Positions 26,508-35,933 are shown, counted from the first letter of the stretch. The stretch: 64,000 nt of DNA from Saccharopolyspora endophytica (GCF_018070075.1 NZ_JAGPXE010000013.1:1-64000), one strand, 5' to 3'. Program-made: numbers and translations. Notes: a model not told the origin generated them from the sequence alone.

Positions 26508-27419
26508 GTGACGCTGACGGCCCCACCGCGGTTGCTGCTGGTACACGCGCATCCAGACGACGAGACCCTGTGGACCGGCGGGACGATCGCCCGCTACGCC
26601 GCTCGCGGCGTGCAGGTCTACGTGGTGACCTGCACCCTCGGCGAGGAAGGCGAGGTCATCCCGGAGAGCCTGCAGGGGCTGGTGTCGGATCAAGCCGACC
26701 AGCTCGGTGGCTACCGGGTCGGTGAGCTCCGCTCGGCCTGCGCCGCGCTGCGGGTCGCCGACCAGCGGTTCCTGGGTGGTGTCGGCCGGTGGCGCGACTC
26801 CGGGATGCTCTGGGAGCAACCCGGCCAGGCGACCGCCCGCCCCGACGCCCATCCGCGCGCCTTCGCCATCGGCGACCGCGAACCGCAGGTCGCCGCGCTG
26901 GCCGACATCCTCGACGAGGTCAAGCCGCAGGTCGTCGTGACCTACGCGGAGGACGGCGGCTACGGGCACCCCGACCACATCCGCGCCCACGAGATCACGC
27001 GCGCGGCGGTCGAGCGCGTCCCGGACGTGGACCGGCTGTTCTACGCGGTGCCCTCGCGCGATGCGCTGGCCGCCGGTCTGGCCGACCTCGCGCGTTCCGA
27101 CGACCTGCCCTTCGACCTGCCCGAACCGCACGAGCTGGCCAGCGTCGCCGACGAGACGATCACCACCGTCATCGACATCGCCGAGCACCTGCCCGCCAAG
27201 ATCAGCGCGCTGCGGGCGCACGGCACCCAGGTCAAGGTCTGGGTCGAGCAGTGGCGCAACGGCGACGGCGTCGCCTCCTACGCGCTGTCCAACGGCGTGG
27301 CGCACCCGGTGGTGACCGCCGAGCACTACGTCCTGGCCACCGGCCCGTCCGAGGGCTGCGAGACGGACCTGTTCGGCGGGCTCGGGGTGAGCGGCACCGA
27401 ACCGGTGGGGGACCGGTGA
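26508..27419 (+). CDS. mshB: 1D-myo-inositol 2-acetamido-2-deoxy-glucopyranoside deacetylase (mycothiol)
   Basis: This 303-aa zinc hydrolase of the LmbE/MshB family carries the metal motifs HAHPDDE near residue 13-19 and GHPDHIRAHE. It removes acetate from GlcNAc-inositol in mycothiol biosynthesis, the step that sets up ligation to cysteine. Length and position next to a small membrane-protein gene match the mycobacterial locus. A GTGA overlap couples it to the following gene. The related amidase Mca has an overlapping motif set, but the gene order favours MshB. Confidence 0.92.
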   Translation: MTLTAPPRLLLVHAHPDDETLWTGGTIARYAARGVQVYVVTCTLGEEGEVIPESLQGLVSDQADQLGGYRVGELRSACAALRVADQRFLGGVGRWRDSGMLWEQPGQATARPDAHPRAFAIGDREPQVAALADILDEVKPQVVVTYAEDGGYGHPDHIRAHEITRAAVERVPDVDRLFYAVPSRDALAAGLADLARSDDLPFDLPEPHELASVADETITTVIDIAEHLPAKISALRAHGTQVKVWVEQWRNGDGVASYALSNGVAHPVVTAEHYVLATGPSEGCETDLFGGLGVSGTEPVGDR

Positions 27420-27778
27420 CGCGTCCGGAGAGGACCCTGTTCGGCTTCCTGCTGCTCGACGCGGTCCTGCTGGCGATCCTGGAGCTCATGTACCTGCCGC
27501 TCTACATCGGCTCGGTGCAGTTCCCGATCACCGCGGCCGTGGCGGCCGTGACGACTCCGCTGCTGGTCGCCGAGGCCGGCCGGATCTCCCGGAGCCGCCG
27601 CGTCGCGGGCGCACCGCTGGTCCTGTGGTTCGCGGTGGTGCTGGTGTTCGGCGTGTTCGGGCCCGGCGGTGACGTGGTGCTGCTCGGCAGCGACTGGCGC
27701 ACCCTCCTGCTCATCGCCGGAGGCGCCCTGCCCAGCGCCATGATGCTCGGCATCGTCCTCGCCAAGCCCGCGCGCTGA
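27416..27778 (+). CDS. Small integral membrane protein downstream of mshB
   Basis: The 120-aa protein has four hydrophobic segments (LFGFLLLDAVLLAILELMYLPLYIG, FPITAAVAAVTTPLLVA, LVLWFAVVLVFGVFG, LLLIAGGALPSAMMLGIVLA) and no catalytic motif. It corresponds in position and topology to the membrane protein following mshB in mycobacteria (Rv1171 as I recall). Its GTG overlaps the mshB stop, so it is made from the same mRNA. Its function is unknown. Confidence 0.85.
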   Translation: MTRPERTLFGFLLLDAVLLAILELMYLPLYIGSVQFPITAAVAAVTTPLLVAEAGRISRSRRVAGAPLVLWFAVVLVFGVFGPGGDVVLLGSDWRTLLLIAGGALPSAMMLGIVLAKPAR

Positions 27779-27876
27779 CCTCCCGGGGAGCACCGCGGAG
27801 TGTCGTGTGGGCGAACACCGCGTTCTCGCGCCCGGTCGTCGGCCCCGGTTCGGCAGAATGGGTCCCGGGAGGACCG

Positions 27877-28635
27877 ATGGCCGAAGTGTTGACCGATGAA
27901 CGCGTCGCAGCCGTGCTGCGGCCGTTCGTGCGGGCCGCGACGCCCGTGCTCGCCGCGCTGCGCGAAGCCGACCCCGTTCGGCTGCGCGGGCGGGAGATCG
28001 ACGCCCTGGGCGACGGGGCGATCCACAAGCTGCTGCGGCAGCTCGACTCGATGCAGCTGCCCGGCAGCTCCACGTGGGACGCGATGAGCGTCGACGAGCG
28101 CTGCGACTGGTGGACGCTGCGCGTCGGCCGGTTCCTGGCGCTGGCGGCGGGGCTGCCGCGGTTCGGCGGGGTGATCACGTCCCGGCTCCCGATGCGCAAC
28201 GCCCTGGGCATCACCGGGCAGAGCCTGGTGCTGTGCGCGATCGCCGGCGAGCACGGGGTGACCGATTCCGCCGTCAAGGTCCAGCTGATCGCCGAGGTGC
28301 TGCTGGGGCGGAAGATCAGCCGCGAGCTGGCCGCCGGGTCCGCCGAGGACGACGCGCGCACGCAGGAGCTCACCGAGGACCTCGACGCCTCGAAGCGCAA
28401 GCACGGTAAAGCGACCGTGAAGGCCGTCGTGCGCACGGTGTGGCGGATGGCACGTGCGGTGTGGGAGTTCGATTCCGAACTCGACAAGAGACCCCAGGGA
28501 CGGCTGCACCACCAGCTCCTGGGGAACCTTCCCGTGGTCGGTGTTGTCGGTGGTTACCTGGGAGAACGTTCGGCCCTCAAGCGGATCGGCCGGAAGGGTG
28601 CGGAGTGGTTGCACCAGAACGGTTTACGCCGTTAA
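27877..28635 (+). CDS. Unknown cytoplasmic protein between mshB and ferredoxin
   Basis: The 252-aa protein has no motif I can name with confidence. The C-terminus (LLGNLPVVGVVGGYLGERSALKRIGRKGAEWL) recalls EcsC-like amphipathic or membrane-associated proteins; the middle is helical and charged (EDDARTQELTEDLDASKRKHGK). The ATG at MAEVLTDERV is chosen because GGGAGGA lies 4-10 bases upstream; a longer reading to 27805 has no support. It may share a promoter with nothing else: 98 bp separate it from the previous stop. Confidence 0.7.
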   Translation: MAEVLTDERVAAVLRPFVRAATPVLAALREADPVRLRGREIDALGDGAIHKLLRQLDSMQLPGSSTWDAMSVDERCDWWTLRVGRFLALAAGLPRFGGVITSRLPMRNALGITGQSLVLCAIAGEHGVTDSAVKVQLIAEVLLGRKISRELAAGSAEDDARTQELTEDLDASKRKHGKATVKAVVRTVWRMARAVWEFDSELDKRPQGRLHHQLLGNLPVVGVVGGYLGERSALKRIGRKGAEWLHQNGLRR

Positions 28636-28775
28636 CGCCCCCGGCGTAGAGTCGTCGGGACTCCCGAGCTGTGGGACCAGTTACGCGCTCAGGGGGGTCC
28701 GAGAGATACTGTCAGCAGTCGCGCCAGGAGATTCCTGAGCGTGCGTTGGACAACGCTTCGAGCAGGAGTGCAACC

Positions 28776-29096
28776 GTGACCTACGTGATCGCCGAGCCCT
28801 GCGTGGACGTGCTCGACAAGGCATGCATCGAAGAGTGCCCTGTCGACTGCATCTACGAGGGCGGGCGGATGCTCTACATCCACCCCGATGAGTGCGTCGA
28901 CTGCGGTGCCTGCGAGCCGGTCTGCCCGGTCGAGGCCATCTACTACGAAGACGACGTGCCGGACGAGTGGGCCGCCTACACGAAGGCGAACGTGGACTTC
29001 TTCGACGAGCTCGGCTCGCCGGGTGGCGCTGCGAAGGTGGGCAAGGTCAACAAGGACGTCGAGCCCGTCACGAGCCTGCCGCCTCAGGGCGAATGA
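28776..29096 (+). CDS. fdxA: Seven-iron ferredoxin [3Fe-4S][4Fe-4S]
   Basis: The 106-aa ferredoxin has the N-terminal cluster signature C-x7-C-x3-C-P ([21 protein letters not shown]) and the classical [21 protein letters not shown]. It has the extra acidic C-terminal tail found in actinobacterial FdxA/FdxC. It serves as a low-potential electron carrier, for example for cytochromes P450 or reductases. The GTG start has AGGAG upstream. The ATGA overlap with dapC implies cotranslation, an arrangement also seen in mycobacteria. Confidence 0.95.
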   Translation: MTYVIAEPCVDVLDKACIEECPVDCIYEGGRMLYIHPDECVDCGACEPVCPVEAIYYEDDVPDEWAAYTKANVDFFDELGSPGGAAKVGKVNKDVEPVTSLPPQGE

Positions 29097-30208
29097 GTTC
29101 CGCGACCGGCCCGGGCGCAGCAGCGTCCGGGCCACGGCTTCCTGACTTCCCCTGGGACTCGCTGGCGCCGCACAAGGCGACCGCCAACGCCCACCCGGAC
29201 GGCATCGTCGATCTGTCCGTGGGCACCCCGGTCGACCCGGTTCCGGCGAAGCTCCAGGAGGCTCTCTCGGCCGTGGCGGAGGTGCCGGGCTACCCGGCCA
29301 CGCACGGCACTCCGGCCCTGCGCGAAGCGGCCGTGGAGTCGCTGCGCAGGCGCTACGGCATCACCGGTCTGGAACCGGACGCGGTGCTGCCGACCATCGG
29401 TTCCAAGGAACTGGTCGCCTGGCTGCCGACGCTGCTGGGCGTGCGGCCCGGCGACGTCGTCGCCATCCCGGACCTGGCCTACCCGACCTACGAGGTCGGC
29501 GCGAAGATCGCCGGCGCCGAGGTCGTCCGGCTCGCCCCCGGTGAGCTGCCGCCCGCCGGGACCAGGCTGCTGTGGCTGAACTCGCCGTCCAACCCGACCG
29601 GACGCGTGCTCACCGCCGACGAGCTCGGCCGGATGGTGCGCGCCGCCCAGGACATGGGCGCCGCGGTGGCCTCCGACGAGTGCTACCTGGCGCTGGGCTG
29701 GGACGCCGAGCCGGTCTCGGTGCTGCACCCCTCGGTCGGCGCCGCGCGCGACGGCCTGCTGGCCGTGCACTCGCTGTCGAAGTCGTCGAACCTGGCCGGT
29801 TACCGGGCCGGGTTCGTCACCGGTGATCCGGCGCTGGTCGCGCGGCTTCTGGAGCTGCGCAAGCACGCCGGGATGATCGTTCCGCGGCCCGTCCAGGAGG
29901 CGGTCACCGCCGCGCTGCGCGATGACGAGCACGTCGCCGCCCAGCGCGAGCTCTACGCCGCCCGCCGCGCGGTGCTGCGTCCCGCGCTGGAATCGGCCGG
30001 GTTCACCATCGAGCACTCGCAGGCCGGGCTGTACCTGTGGTCGACCCGGGGCGAGGACGCCTGGGCGACCGTGGAATGGCTCGCGCAGCGGGGAATCCTC
30101 GCCGCGCCGGGCACGTTCTACGGGCCCGACGGCGCCCGCCACGTCCGCATCGCGATGACGGCCACCGACGAGCGGATCGCCACCGCGGCGAAGCGCTTGG
30201 GCTCCTGA
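29093..30208 (+). CDS. dapC: N-succinyldiaminopimelate aminotransferase
   Basis: This 371-aa fold-type I PLP enzyme has [31 protein letters not shown] and the PLP Lys in [16 protein letters not shown], plus the substrate-carboxylate Arg near the end (ARHVRIAMT). In the succinylase branch of lysine/diaminopimelate synthesis it transaminates succinyl-2-amino-6-ketopimelate. DapD and DapE, the steps before and after, are encoded within 7 kb. The start overlaps the ferredoxin stop by 4 bp. Confidence 0.93.
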   Translation: MSSATGPGAAASGPRLPDFPWDSLAPHKATANAHPDGIVDLSVGTPVDPVPAKLQEALSAVAEVPGYPATHGTPALREAAVESLRRRYGITGLEPDAVLPTIGSKELVAWLPTLLGVRPGDVVAIPDLAYPTYEVGAKIAGAEVVRLAPGELPPAGTRLLWLNSPSNPTGRVLTADELGRMVRAAQDMGAAVASDECYLALGWDAEPVSVLHPSVGAARDGLLAVHSLSKSSNLAGYRAGFVTGDPALVARLLELRKHAGMIVPRPVQEAVTAALRDDEHVAAQRELYAARRAVLRPALESAGFTIEHSQAGLYLWSTRGEDAWATVEWLAQRGILAAPGTFYGPDGARHVRIAMTATDERIATAAKRLGS

Positions 30209-30218
30209 TCGGACGGTT

Positions 30219-30261
30219 GGTCCGAACCGACCCGTGCGCTCGTGCCCGGTCGGTTCGGACC
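30219..30261 (+). terminator. Bidirectional hairpin terminator after dapC
   Basis: The perfect 14-bp arms GGTCCGAACCGACC and GGTCGGTTCGGACC enclose 15 nt. It lies between the convergent dapC and CHAD genes and can serve both. Confidence 0.75.
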
Positions 30262-30278
30262 ACGACCGCAGGCCGGTC

Positions 30279-31193
30279 TCACACCTCGGCCGCGGCTCCG
30301 CTGAGGGCGCTCCAGGACTCCGGCCACCGAGCGCGTCGGTCTGCTTTGCGGACCTCCTCGCGTTCCACGAGACGTCCTGCGGCGAAGGCGATTCCGGCAT
30401 CCGGGCGCGGCCCGAAGCCGTCCAGCAGCGCCCGGATCCGCTCCTCCGCGACGCAGGCGTCCTGGTGCTCGCCGAGGACGTCCTGGAAGCCCTTCGTGGT
30501 CTTGATCAGCCGCTTCACCGGAGCGCCGAGCAGCGGTTCGGCGAGCTCGGCGGTGTAGCGGACCTTCTTGCCGTCGATGCGCAGCGCGTGCAGCTCGGCG
30601 TCGGCGGGCTCGGCCGGAAGCCGTTCGACGGCCTTGCGGAGCTTGCCGCACTGCCGCCGCACCAGCCGCCGGAGCTGCGACGCGGCGTCCACATCGGAGC
30701 CCCGGCCGGGGAGTTCCCGGGTGGCGCGGGCCAGCAGTTCCAGCAGGTCCTGGTAGCGATCGCTGTCCAGCGCGGCCAGCATGTCGTCCCTGGCCCTCAG
30801 GTACTCGGTGTCGAGGCCGGAGACCAGCTGTTCGGCGGCAGCGCGCTCGGTCTCGGGGAGGTCGGCGAACTCCGAGCGGAGCCGTTCCAGCAGCACGTCC
30901 AGGTCCCGGACCGGTCCGAGAGCCCTGCCCAGCCAGCCCAGCTCGGCGCGCAGCGGCTCGGACTCCTCGCGATCCAGGAACGGGCGCGCCGAGCGCAGCA
31001 TCGCGCGCATCCGCCGCACCGACACCCGCATCTGGTGCAGCTCCTCGGGATCCTCGCCGACGCGCGTCCCGGCCTCGTGCGCTCGCAACCGCGCGTCCAG
31101 CCCGGCGCGGACGTGAGCCGCGATCGACGCCTCGCGCCCCACCTCCGCGGGCTCGGCGGAGAGCACGTCCTCCAGAAGCCGGGAAACAGCCAT
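30279..31193 (-). CDS. CHAD domain protein (polyphosphate-binding type)
   Basis: The 304-aa all-helical protein carries conserved His and basic residues: EELHQMRVSVRRMRAMLR, LGPVRDLDVLLERL, ALRIDGKKVRYTAELAEPLLG and LGEHQDACVAEERI. CHAD domains bind inorganic polyphosphate through this basic surface, sometimes with a CYTH triphosphatase, which is absent here. The ATG of MAVSRLLED is preferred; a TTG seven codons upstream is less likely. Confidence 0.88.
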   Translation of the reverse strand: MAVSRLLEDVLSAEPAEVGREASIAAHVRAGLDARLRAHEAGTRVGEDPEELHQMRVSVRRMRAMLRSARPFLDREESEPLRAELGWLGRALGPVRDLDVLLERLRSEFADLPETERAAAEQLVSGLDTEYLRARDDMLAALDSDRYQDLLELLARATRELPGRGSDVDAASQLRRLVRRQCGKLRKAVERLPAEPADAELHALRIDGKKVRYTAELAEPLLGAPVKRLIKTTKGFQDVLGEHQDACVAEERIRALLDGFGPRPDAGIAFAAGRLVEREEVRKADRRARWPESWSALSGAAAEV

Positions 31194-31255
31194 CCCCCAT
31201 GCTAAAACGGACAACTCACCCGACAGCCTGCTCCGAACGGACCAAACTCAGCGGA

Positions 31256-31290
31256 AAGGGCCCCTCCCACCTGCGGCGGAAGGGGCCCTT
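31256..31290 (-). terminator. Hairpin terminator of dapD
   Basis: The arms AAGGGCCCCT and AGGGGCCCTT pair perfectly over 10 bp, 56 nt beyond the dapD stop on the minus strand. The U-tract is short. Confidence 0.65.
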
Positions 31291-31345
31291 CTCAGGTCGA
31301 GCTCCGAGATCTCGCGCACGCGGCGGAGTCGCGAGGAGCTTCTGA

Positions 31346-32332
31346 TCAGTCGTTGGCGTGCAGCGCTGCGTTGAGCTCGACCTTGCCGCCGGAGCGGGTG
31401 GTGACCTCGACGGCGCCGGTGGTGGAGTTGCGGCGGAACAGCAGGCCGTCGTTGCCGGAGACCTCGGAGGCCTTGGTGAGCGTGCCGTCCGGCAGCGTGA
31501 TCTTGGTGCCGGCCGTGACGTACAGGCCCGCCTCGACGACGCAGTCGTCGCCCAGCGAGATGCCGATGCCGCCGTTGGCGCCGATCAGGCAGCGCTCACC
31601 GATGGAGATGACCTCCTTGCCGCCGCCGGACAGCGTGCCCATGATCGACGCGCCGCCGCCGACGTCCGAGCCGTCGCCGACCACGACACCGGCCGAGATG
31701 CGGCCCTCCACCATGGACGCGCCCAGCGTCCCGGCGTTGAAGTTCACGAAGCCCTCGTGCATCACGGTCGTGCCGCTGGCCAGGTGCGCACCCAGCCGGA
31801 CCCGGTCCGCGTCGCCGATGCGCACGCCGGAGGGCACCACGTAGTCGACCATGCGCGGGAACTTGTCGATGCTGTAGACGGTCACCGGACCGCGCGCCCG
31901 CAGCCGCAGCCGGGTCGCCTCGAAGCCCTCCACCGGGCACGGTCCGTGGTTGGTCCACACGACGTTGGCCAGCAGGCCGAACTGACCGTCGAGGCTCACC
32001 CCGTGCGGGCGCACCAGGCGGTGCGACAGCAGGTGGAGGCGCAGGTAGACGTCGTGCGCGTCGGCCGGGGCATCGGCCAGCTCAGCGATGTCGACGCGGA
32101 CCGCGATGACCTCGACGCCGCGGGCGTCATCCCGCCCGAGCAGGGCGACACCGGCCTCGCCGAGGGACTCGGCGGCCTGCTCCGCGGTCAGCTTGGTCGT
32201 GCCGGACTGGCCCGGCTCGCTCAGCTTGACGGTGGGGAACCAGGTGTCGAGAACCGTGCCGTCATCGGTCACGGTCGCCAGGCCCACGCCGTGGGCACCC
32301 GTGGTCTGCGGGTCGGGGATGTTCGCGCTCAT
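31346..32332 (-). CDS. dapD: 2,3,4,5-tetrahydropyridine-2,6-dicarboxylate N-succinyltransferase
   Basis: The 328-aa enzyme is of the actinobacterial DapD type. An N-terminal domain of about 150 residues leads into a left-handed beta-helix of hexapeptide repeats ([66 protein letters not shown]). It uses succinyl-CoA to succinylate tetrahydrodipicolinate in lysine/diaminopimelate synthesis. The ATG of MSANIPDPQ is supported by a TACCGT box 7 nt upstream, implying a leaderless mRNA. Confidence 0.94.
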   Translation of the reverse strand: MSANIPDPQTTGAHGVGLATVTDDGTVLDTWFPTVKLSEPGQSGTTKLTAEQAAESLGEAGVALLGRDDARGVEVIAVRVDIAELADAPADAHDVYLRLHLLSHRLVRPHGVSLDGQFGLLANVVWTNHGPCPVEGFEATRLRLRARGPVTVYSIDKFPRMVDYVVPSGVRIGDADRVRLGAHLASGTTVMHEGFVNFNAGTLGASMVEGRISAGVVVGDGSDVGGGASIMGTLSGGGKEVISIGERCLIGANGGIGISLGDDCVVEAGLYVTAGTKITLPDGTLTKASEVSGNDGLLFRRNSTTGAVEVTTRSGGKVELNAALHAND

Positions 32333-32339
32333 ACCCAAA

Positions 32340-32345
32340 ACGGTA
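32340..32345 (-). promoter_or_regulatory. -10 element of a leaderless dapD transcript
   Basis: On the minus strand TACCGT ends 7 nt before the dapD ATG. Confidence 0.5.
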
Positions 32346-32385
32346 ATCGGCAACGCGGCGCTCGGCCTGCACGGGGTGGGGCGTT

Positions 32386-32835
32386 CTAGTTCTTCAGCGC
32401 ACCCGGGAGGTGACATCCGGTGGTGACCGTCAGTATCGTGCCGCGCGAGGTGCCGAAGGTGTAGACCGCGCCGTAGGAGTCGTTGCCGGTGATCTCGTGG
32501 TCGCCCGTGCGGTTGACGATGATCTCCGGTTCGCCGAACCCGTACTCCGCGGTGATCGACCGGACGATGGACACCGCGCTCGGCCAGTCCACGTCGGCGA
32601 CCGGCTGCGCGGCCCGCCAGGACTGCAGCACCCGGCTCTCGGCGTCGGCGCCGGAGAACTCCGAGCAGTCCACCTTGGTCTCGGGAGCGGACACCGTCCA
32701 GCGCAGCGGCCCGACCAGGCGATCGAGCAGGTCTCTCAGGCGCTGCTGCATCTGCTCGTACTGCGCGCTGATCTGCTCGATGCTCGGACGCTGCTGAAGC
32801 GCACTTCGCGGGTCCAACACGGGTACCCCCGTCAC
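32386..32835 (-). CDS. LppA-like protein without a visible signal peptide
   Basis: The 149-aa protein is a paralogue of the lipoprotein at 33271. Both share a QRPS(I/M)E start, Y-x-xMQQ-L, a Cys near 60, GDHxI...YGA and the C-terminal TGCHL. Unlike that copy, the reading frame shows no signal peptide or lipobox upstream of the homologous region, so the export signal seems lost or replaced. GTG 32835 is chosen as the first plausible codon; GTG 32820 is also possible and neither has a good ribosome site. It is last in the operon with the DUF1023 esterase. Confidence 0.6.
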   Translation of the reverse strand: MTGVPVLDPRSALQQRPSIEQISAQYEQMQQRLRDLLDRLVGPLRWTVSAPETKVDCSEFSGADAESRVLQSWRAAQPVADVDWPSAVSIVRSITAEYGFGEPEIIVNRTGDHEITGNDSYGAVYTFGTSRGTILTVTTGCHLPGALKN

Positions 32836-32930
32836 GGTCGGACGTAGATCCGGACGTAGAGAAATGATGCCGGATAGCCGATCTTGACCGGACCCGGCAC
32901 CCCCTCTGAGTTCCCTGTGAGCCTCGACAC

Positions 32931-33266
32931 TCAACCGAACAGGTTCAGCACGACGCCCATCAGCACCAGCGCGACCAGCGGTCCGGCCACGAGCCCCACC
33001 AGCCCGACGACCACCGCAGTGCCCGTCGAGCCCGGCCGCCGGACCCGGAACCACAGGAACGCCGGCCCGGCCAGCAGCACGAGCACGGACACCGCCGTGG
33101 CGGCCCCGGCGGGCGTGCAGCCGCCGTGCCCGCCCGGGTGGCAGGGCACGGCCGCGCTCCAGATGCCGATGAACGCGGTGAAGGCCGCGATCGGCAGCGC
33201 CGCGAGCGTGGCCAGCACGGCGAAGACCACCGCCGCCGTGCGGCCGCTGGTGTCGGGTGCGCTCAC
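32931..33266 (-). CDS. Small three-helix membrane protein
   Basis: The 111-aa protein has hydrophobic segments at about 11-38 ([24 protein letters not shown]), 55-72 ([17 protein letters not shown]) and 83-109 ([27 protein letters not shown]). The first loop carries two Cys ([11 protein letters not shown]). The GTG start lies 4 nt after the stop of the lipoprotein gene, so it belongs to the same operon. No family is recognised. In context it could be a membrane partner or an immunity factor for the esterase; this is only inference. Confidence 0.75.
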   Translation of the reverse strand: MSAPDTSGRTAAVVFAVLATLAALPIAAFTAFIGIWSAAVPCHPGGHGGCTPAGAATAVSVLVLLAGPAFLWFRVRRPGSTGTAVVVGLVGLVAGPLVALVLMGVVLNLFG

Positions 33267-33270
33267 GACC

Positions 33271-33786
33271 TCACCCCTTCGCCGACTGCAGCAGATGACA
33301 CCCGGTCCGCACGCTCAGGACGGTGTTGGCGGCCGCGCCGAGCTGCAACCGGGCGCCGTAGGGGTTGTGCAGCTCGATCTTGTGGTCGCCCGGCCGGTCG
33401 GTGACCACGTGCAGCTCGGTGAACCCGCGCGACGCACCCACCTCGGTGGCGATCTGCAGAGCACGCGGCCACTGCTCGTCCGGGATGCCGCCCTTCTGCA
33501 TCCACGTGGCCAGGGTGCGCTGCTCGGCACCTCGCACGTCGGCGAAGTCCGGGCACGCCGACTCACCGGTGTTGCCCTCGTCGGTGAACGCCGGTAGCCC
33601 GATCTCGGCGACCAGCCGTTCCCGCAGCTCCTGCTGCATCCGGTCGTAGTCGGCCGCGACCTCTTCCATGCTGGGGCGCTGCCGCAGTGCGTTGAGCTGG
33701 TCTTCCATGCTTTCCCCATCTCCTCCGCCGGCTGCGCACCCGGAGAGGAGCGCGGCGCTGAGGATCAGTGTGGCGAATCGCCTCAT
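33271..33786 (-). CDS. LppA-like lipoprotein
   Basis: The 171-aa lipoprotein has signal peptide MRRFATLILSAALLSGC with the lipidated Cys at 17. The mature part has a helical N-terminal stretch (RPSMEEVAADYDRMQQELRERL) and a small alpha/beta domain with two Cys (ESACPDF, RTGCHL) likely joined by a disulfide. It resembles mycobacterial LppA-type lipoproteins, whose role is unknown. Its ATG overlaps the stop of the esterase gene (ATGA), showing tight coupling. Confidence 0.8.
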   Translation of the reverse strand: MRRFATLILSAALLSGCAAGGGDGESMEDQLNALRQRPSMEEVAADYDRMQQELRERLVAEIGLPAFTDEGNTGESACPDFADVRGAEQRTLATWMQKGGIPDEQWPRALQIATEVGASRGFTELHVVTDRPGDHKIELHNPYGARLQLGAAANTVLSVRTGCHLLQSAKG

Positions 33787-35528
33787 GAGAACAGGTCCTT
33801 GATGTCCGAAACCCGGTCGCCGCCCCAGTCCTGGACCGCCGAAGCGCCTTCCTGGACCTGGTGCGGGACGTACGACAGCCCGTCGCCCACCCCGTTGGTC
33901 TTGCCCTCCACCGCGTTCTCCGGCACGCCGCCGACGACCGAGGCGATGTTGTGCTGGCTGGTGGTGTCCGGGTCGAGGTAGTCGCTGTGCCCGGTGACCT
34001 GCCCGCCCTCGTCGGACTTCTCGGTCGACAGATCGGTGAACCCGTCCATGTGCGACGGATCCCCGCCGAATCGGGCGAAGTCGGCCACCGGGTCGTCCTT
34101 GGCCTCCAGCCGGTAGGTGTGGCCCTCCGGGACGTTCAGGTCCTCGATGTCGTTGGTGCCGACGCCGGGGGAGCCGTAGATGATCGCGTCGTCCACGCCG
34201 TGCCCGCCGCCCTGCAGCGCGTAGCCGGTGGTGGAGGAGCCGTAGGAGTGGCCGATCGCGGTCAGGTGCGGATCGGTCTCACGAGAGCTGTTGATGCCCT
34301 TGTAGAACTCGTTGAGCTTCGCCCCGCCCTCCTCGGCCGACTTCGAGCTGGCGACGGAATCGCCCAGCAGATCGGTGTTCTCGGACTCCTGCGGGGCCTC
34401 GTAGCCGAGCCAGAACACACCGGCGACCTCGCCCTCCTTGCCGGACCGCATCATCTCCCGCCGGGATTCGGCGACCAGCTCCTGGGTTTCGGCGTCGGCG
34501 CCCTTCAAGCTGCCCTCGACGGTGGTGGTGTACCCGGGGGTGAACACCGAGACGTGGTCGGCGGTGTCCACGTCGCCCACGGCCACGGCGGTCTTCAGCC
34601 GCTCGCCTCCGGCGTCGAGGACCAGCAGCTGCCGGTTGTCGCGGGCGATGGTGTCCTCGACGGCGTCCAGGCCCTTGAGCTTCGCGTCGATCTGGTCGGC
34701 CTTCTCCTGCTCGTCCTCGCTGATCCCGCCCTGCGCCAAGCGGTTCCGCTCGTTGCGCAGCCGCGCCCGGGTGTCGTCGAGGTTGGCGCGGTTGGACGCG
34801 TCGCGCACGACCGCCGGGATGCCGTCGCGGTTGCCCAGCCACGCGGGCGGGTTCTCCCGCAGCGCCGAGCGCTGCTCGTCGGACAGCGACTTCCACCACT
34901 CGGCGTTGGCCTGAGCGGTGTTGTGCGGCGGCTTTCCGGCCGAGGCGGCGAGAGCCTTCAGCTCGTCGGTCTCGGCTGCGTCTGCCAGTGATGTGCCCTT
35001 GCCGGGTTTGATCTGGTCCTTGTCCGCCGCGGTGAGTGCCTTGGCGAGTTCGGCGTCGATGGCTTCGGCCTGGTCGAGGATCTTCTCGATCTCGGTGACC
35101 AGGTCGTCGCGGACGCGGGTGCGTTCGGCCTTGACCTGCTCCAGCTGGTCGCCCGGAACGTTCTCGGGCGGGGCGACGTCGCGGACGCCGCCGTCCTCGG
35201 TGATCTGGAAGCCGTGGGCCTGGGCCTCGTGGTCGGTGGTGTCGACGCGGTGCTTGAGCGCGGTGACGTCGTCGGCGGCGGTGGCGACCGCCGCCCGGAC
35301 CGTGGCGACCTCGGCGACCAGCGAGCGCATGTCCTCCAGCAACCGCCGGTGCTGCTCGGCGGAGCGCTGGGCGGCCTCGCCGGTCCAGCCGTCGGGGTTG
35401 CGGGCACCGTCGAGCTCGTCCTGGAGGTTGATCAGGTCGTCCCGGCGCTTGCCGAGGTCGCTGTGCACCGCGTCGAGGCGGTCGGCGTTCCAGTGCCGCA
35501 CGTCGGCGTAGTTGACCACCCCGCTCAC
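33783..35528 (-). CDS. DUF1023 alpha/beta-hydrolase with WXG-like N-terminal helical domain
   Basis: The 581-aa protein starts with a helical hairpin of WXG100 type containing the turn GWTGEAA at about residue 48. A long coiled region leads to about 330, and a DUF1023 alpha/beta-hydrolase follows. The nucleophile elbow GHSYGS sets the catalytic Ser at 428, with Asp in AKDDPVADF and His in VTGHSDYLD. The family is common in actinomycetes next to ESX-like genes, and a few members are lipases or esterases. The GTG overlaps the stop of the preceding ESX-like gene. Export by a type VII system is likely, but the machinery is not in this window. Confidence 0.85.
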   Translation of the reverse strand: MSGVVNYADVRHWNADRLDAVHSDLGKRRDDLINLQDELDGARNPDGWTGEAAQRSAEQHRRLLEDMRSLVAEVATVRAAVATAADDVTALKHRVDTTDHEAQAHGFQITEDGGVRDVAPPENVPGDQLEQVKAERTRVRDDLVTEIEKILDQAEAIDAELAKALTAADKDQIKPGKGTSLADAAETDELKALAASAGKPPHNTAQANAEWWKSLSDEQRSALRENPPAWLGNRDGIPAVVRDASNRANLDDTRARLRNERNRLAQGGISEDEQEKADQIDAKLKGLDAVEDTIARDNRQLLVLDAGGERLKTAVAVGDVDTADHVSVFTPGYTTTVEGSLKGADAETQELVAESRREMMRSGKEGEVAGVFWLGYEAPQESENTDLLGDSVASSKSAEEGGAKLNEFYKGINSSRETDPHLTAIGHSYGSSTTGYALQGGGHGVDDAIIYGSPGVGTNDIEDLNVPEGHTYRLEAKDDPVADFARFGGDPSHMDGFTDLSTEKSDEGGQVTGHSDYLDPDTTSQHNIASVVGGVPENAVEGKTNGVGDGLSYVPHQVQEGASAVQDWGGDRVSDIKDLFS

Positions 35529-35818
35529 CGCCCGGCCGCGTCGATGGCGCGGGCGTTGTCGGAATCGCTGCGCTCGTAGGTCTTGGCGGCCGCCGCCAGC
35601 GATTCGCCGTGCGCCGTCGCCCGGTCGCTCCACGTCGTGAGCGCGCGCTGCCAGCTCTGGGCGACCCGGGTGGCCGCGCCCTCGCTCTTCCCGCCGGGAA
35701 GGGCGTCGGCGATGTCGGCCGCCGGTTCGCCGAGCTTGATCCGCGCCGCCTGCTCACCGGCGTGGTCCGCACTGCGCCCCGCCTGGTGCAGCGCTTCCGG
35801 TTCCGCCCTCAACCCCAT
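35525..35818 (-). CDS. Small ESX/EspC-like (type VII secretion substrate-like) protein
   Basis: The 97-aa protein is predicted as two helices, with conserved features of EspC/WXG100-like proteins in the second half: SWQRALTTWSDRATAHGESLAAAAKTYERSDSDNA. The Y-x3-D pattern is reminiscent of the YxxxD/E secretion signal. It is the first gene of the operon and is coupled by a GTGA overlap to the DUF1023 hydrolase. It probably forms a complex with the helical N-terminus of that enzyme for export. Confidence 0.75.
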   Translation of the reverse strand: MGLRAEPEALHQAGRSADHAGEQAARIKLGEPAADIADALPGGKSEGAATRVAQSWQRALTTWSDRATAHGESLAAAAKTYERSDSDNARAIDAAGR

Positions 35819-35933
35819 GTCAGCCTCCGCGAGCCCACCAGTTCGATGCGGGAGCCTAGCCCGCTGATCATCGGTTCGATGGGGGTTCCGCCGATCCGGT
35901 TCCCGCCGATGCGGCCCGCGCAGGTCAGCGGGG

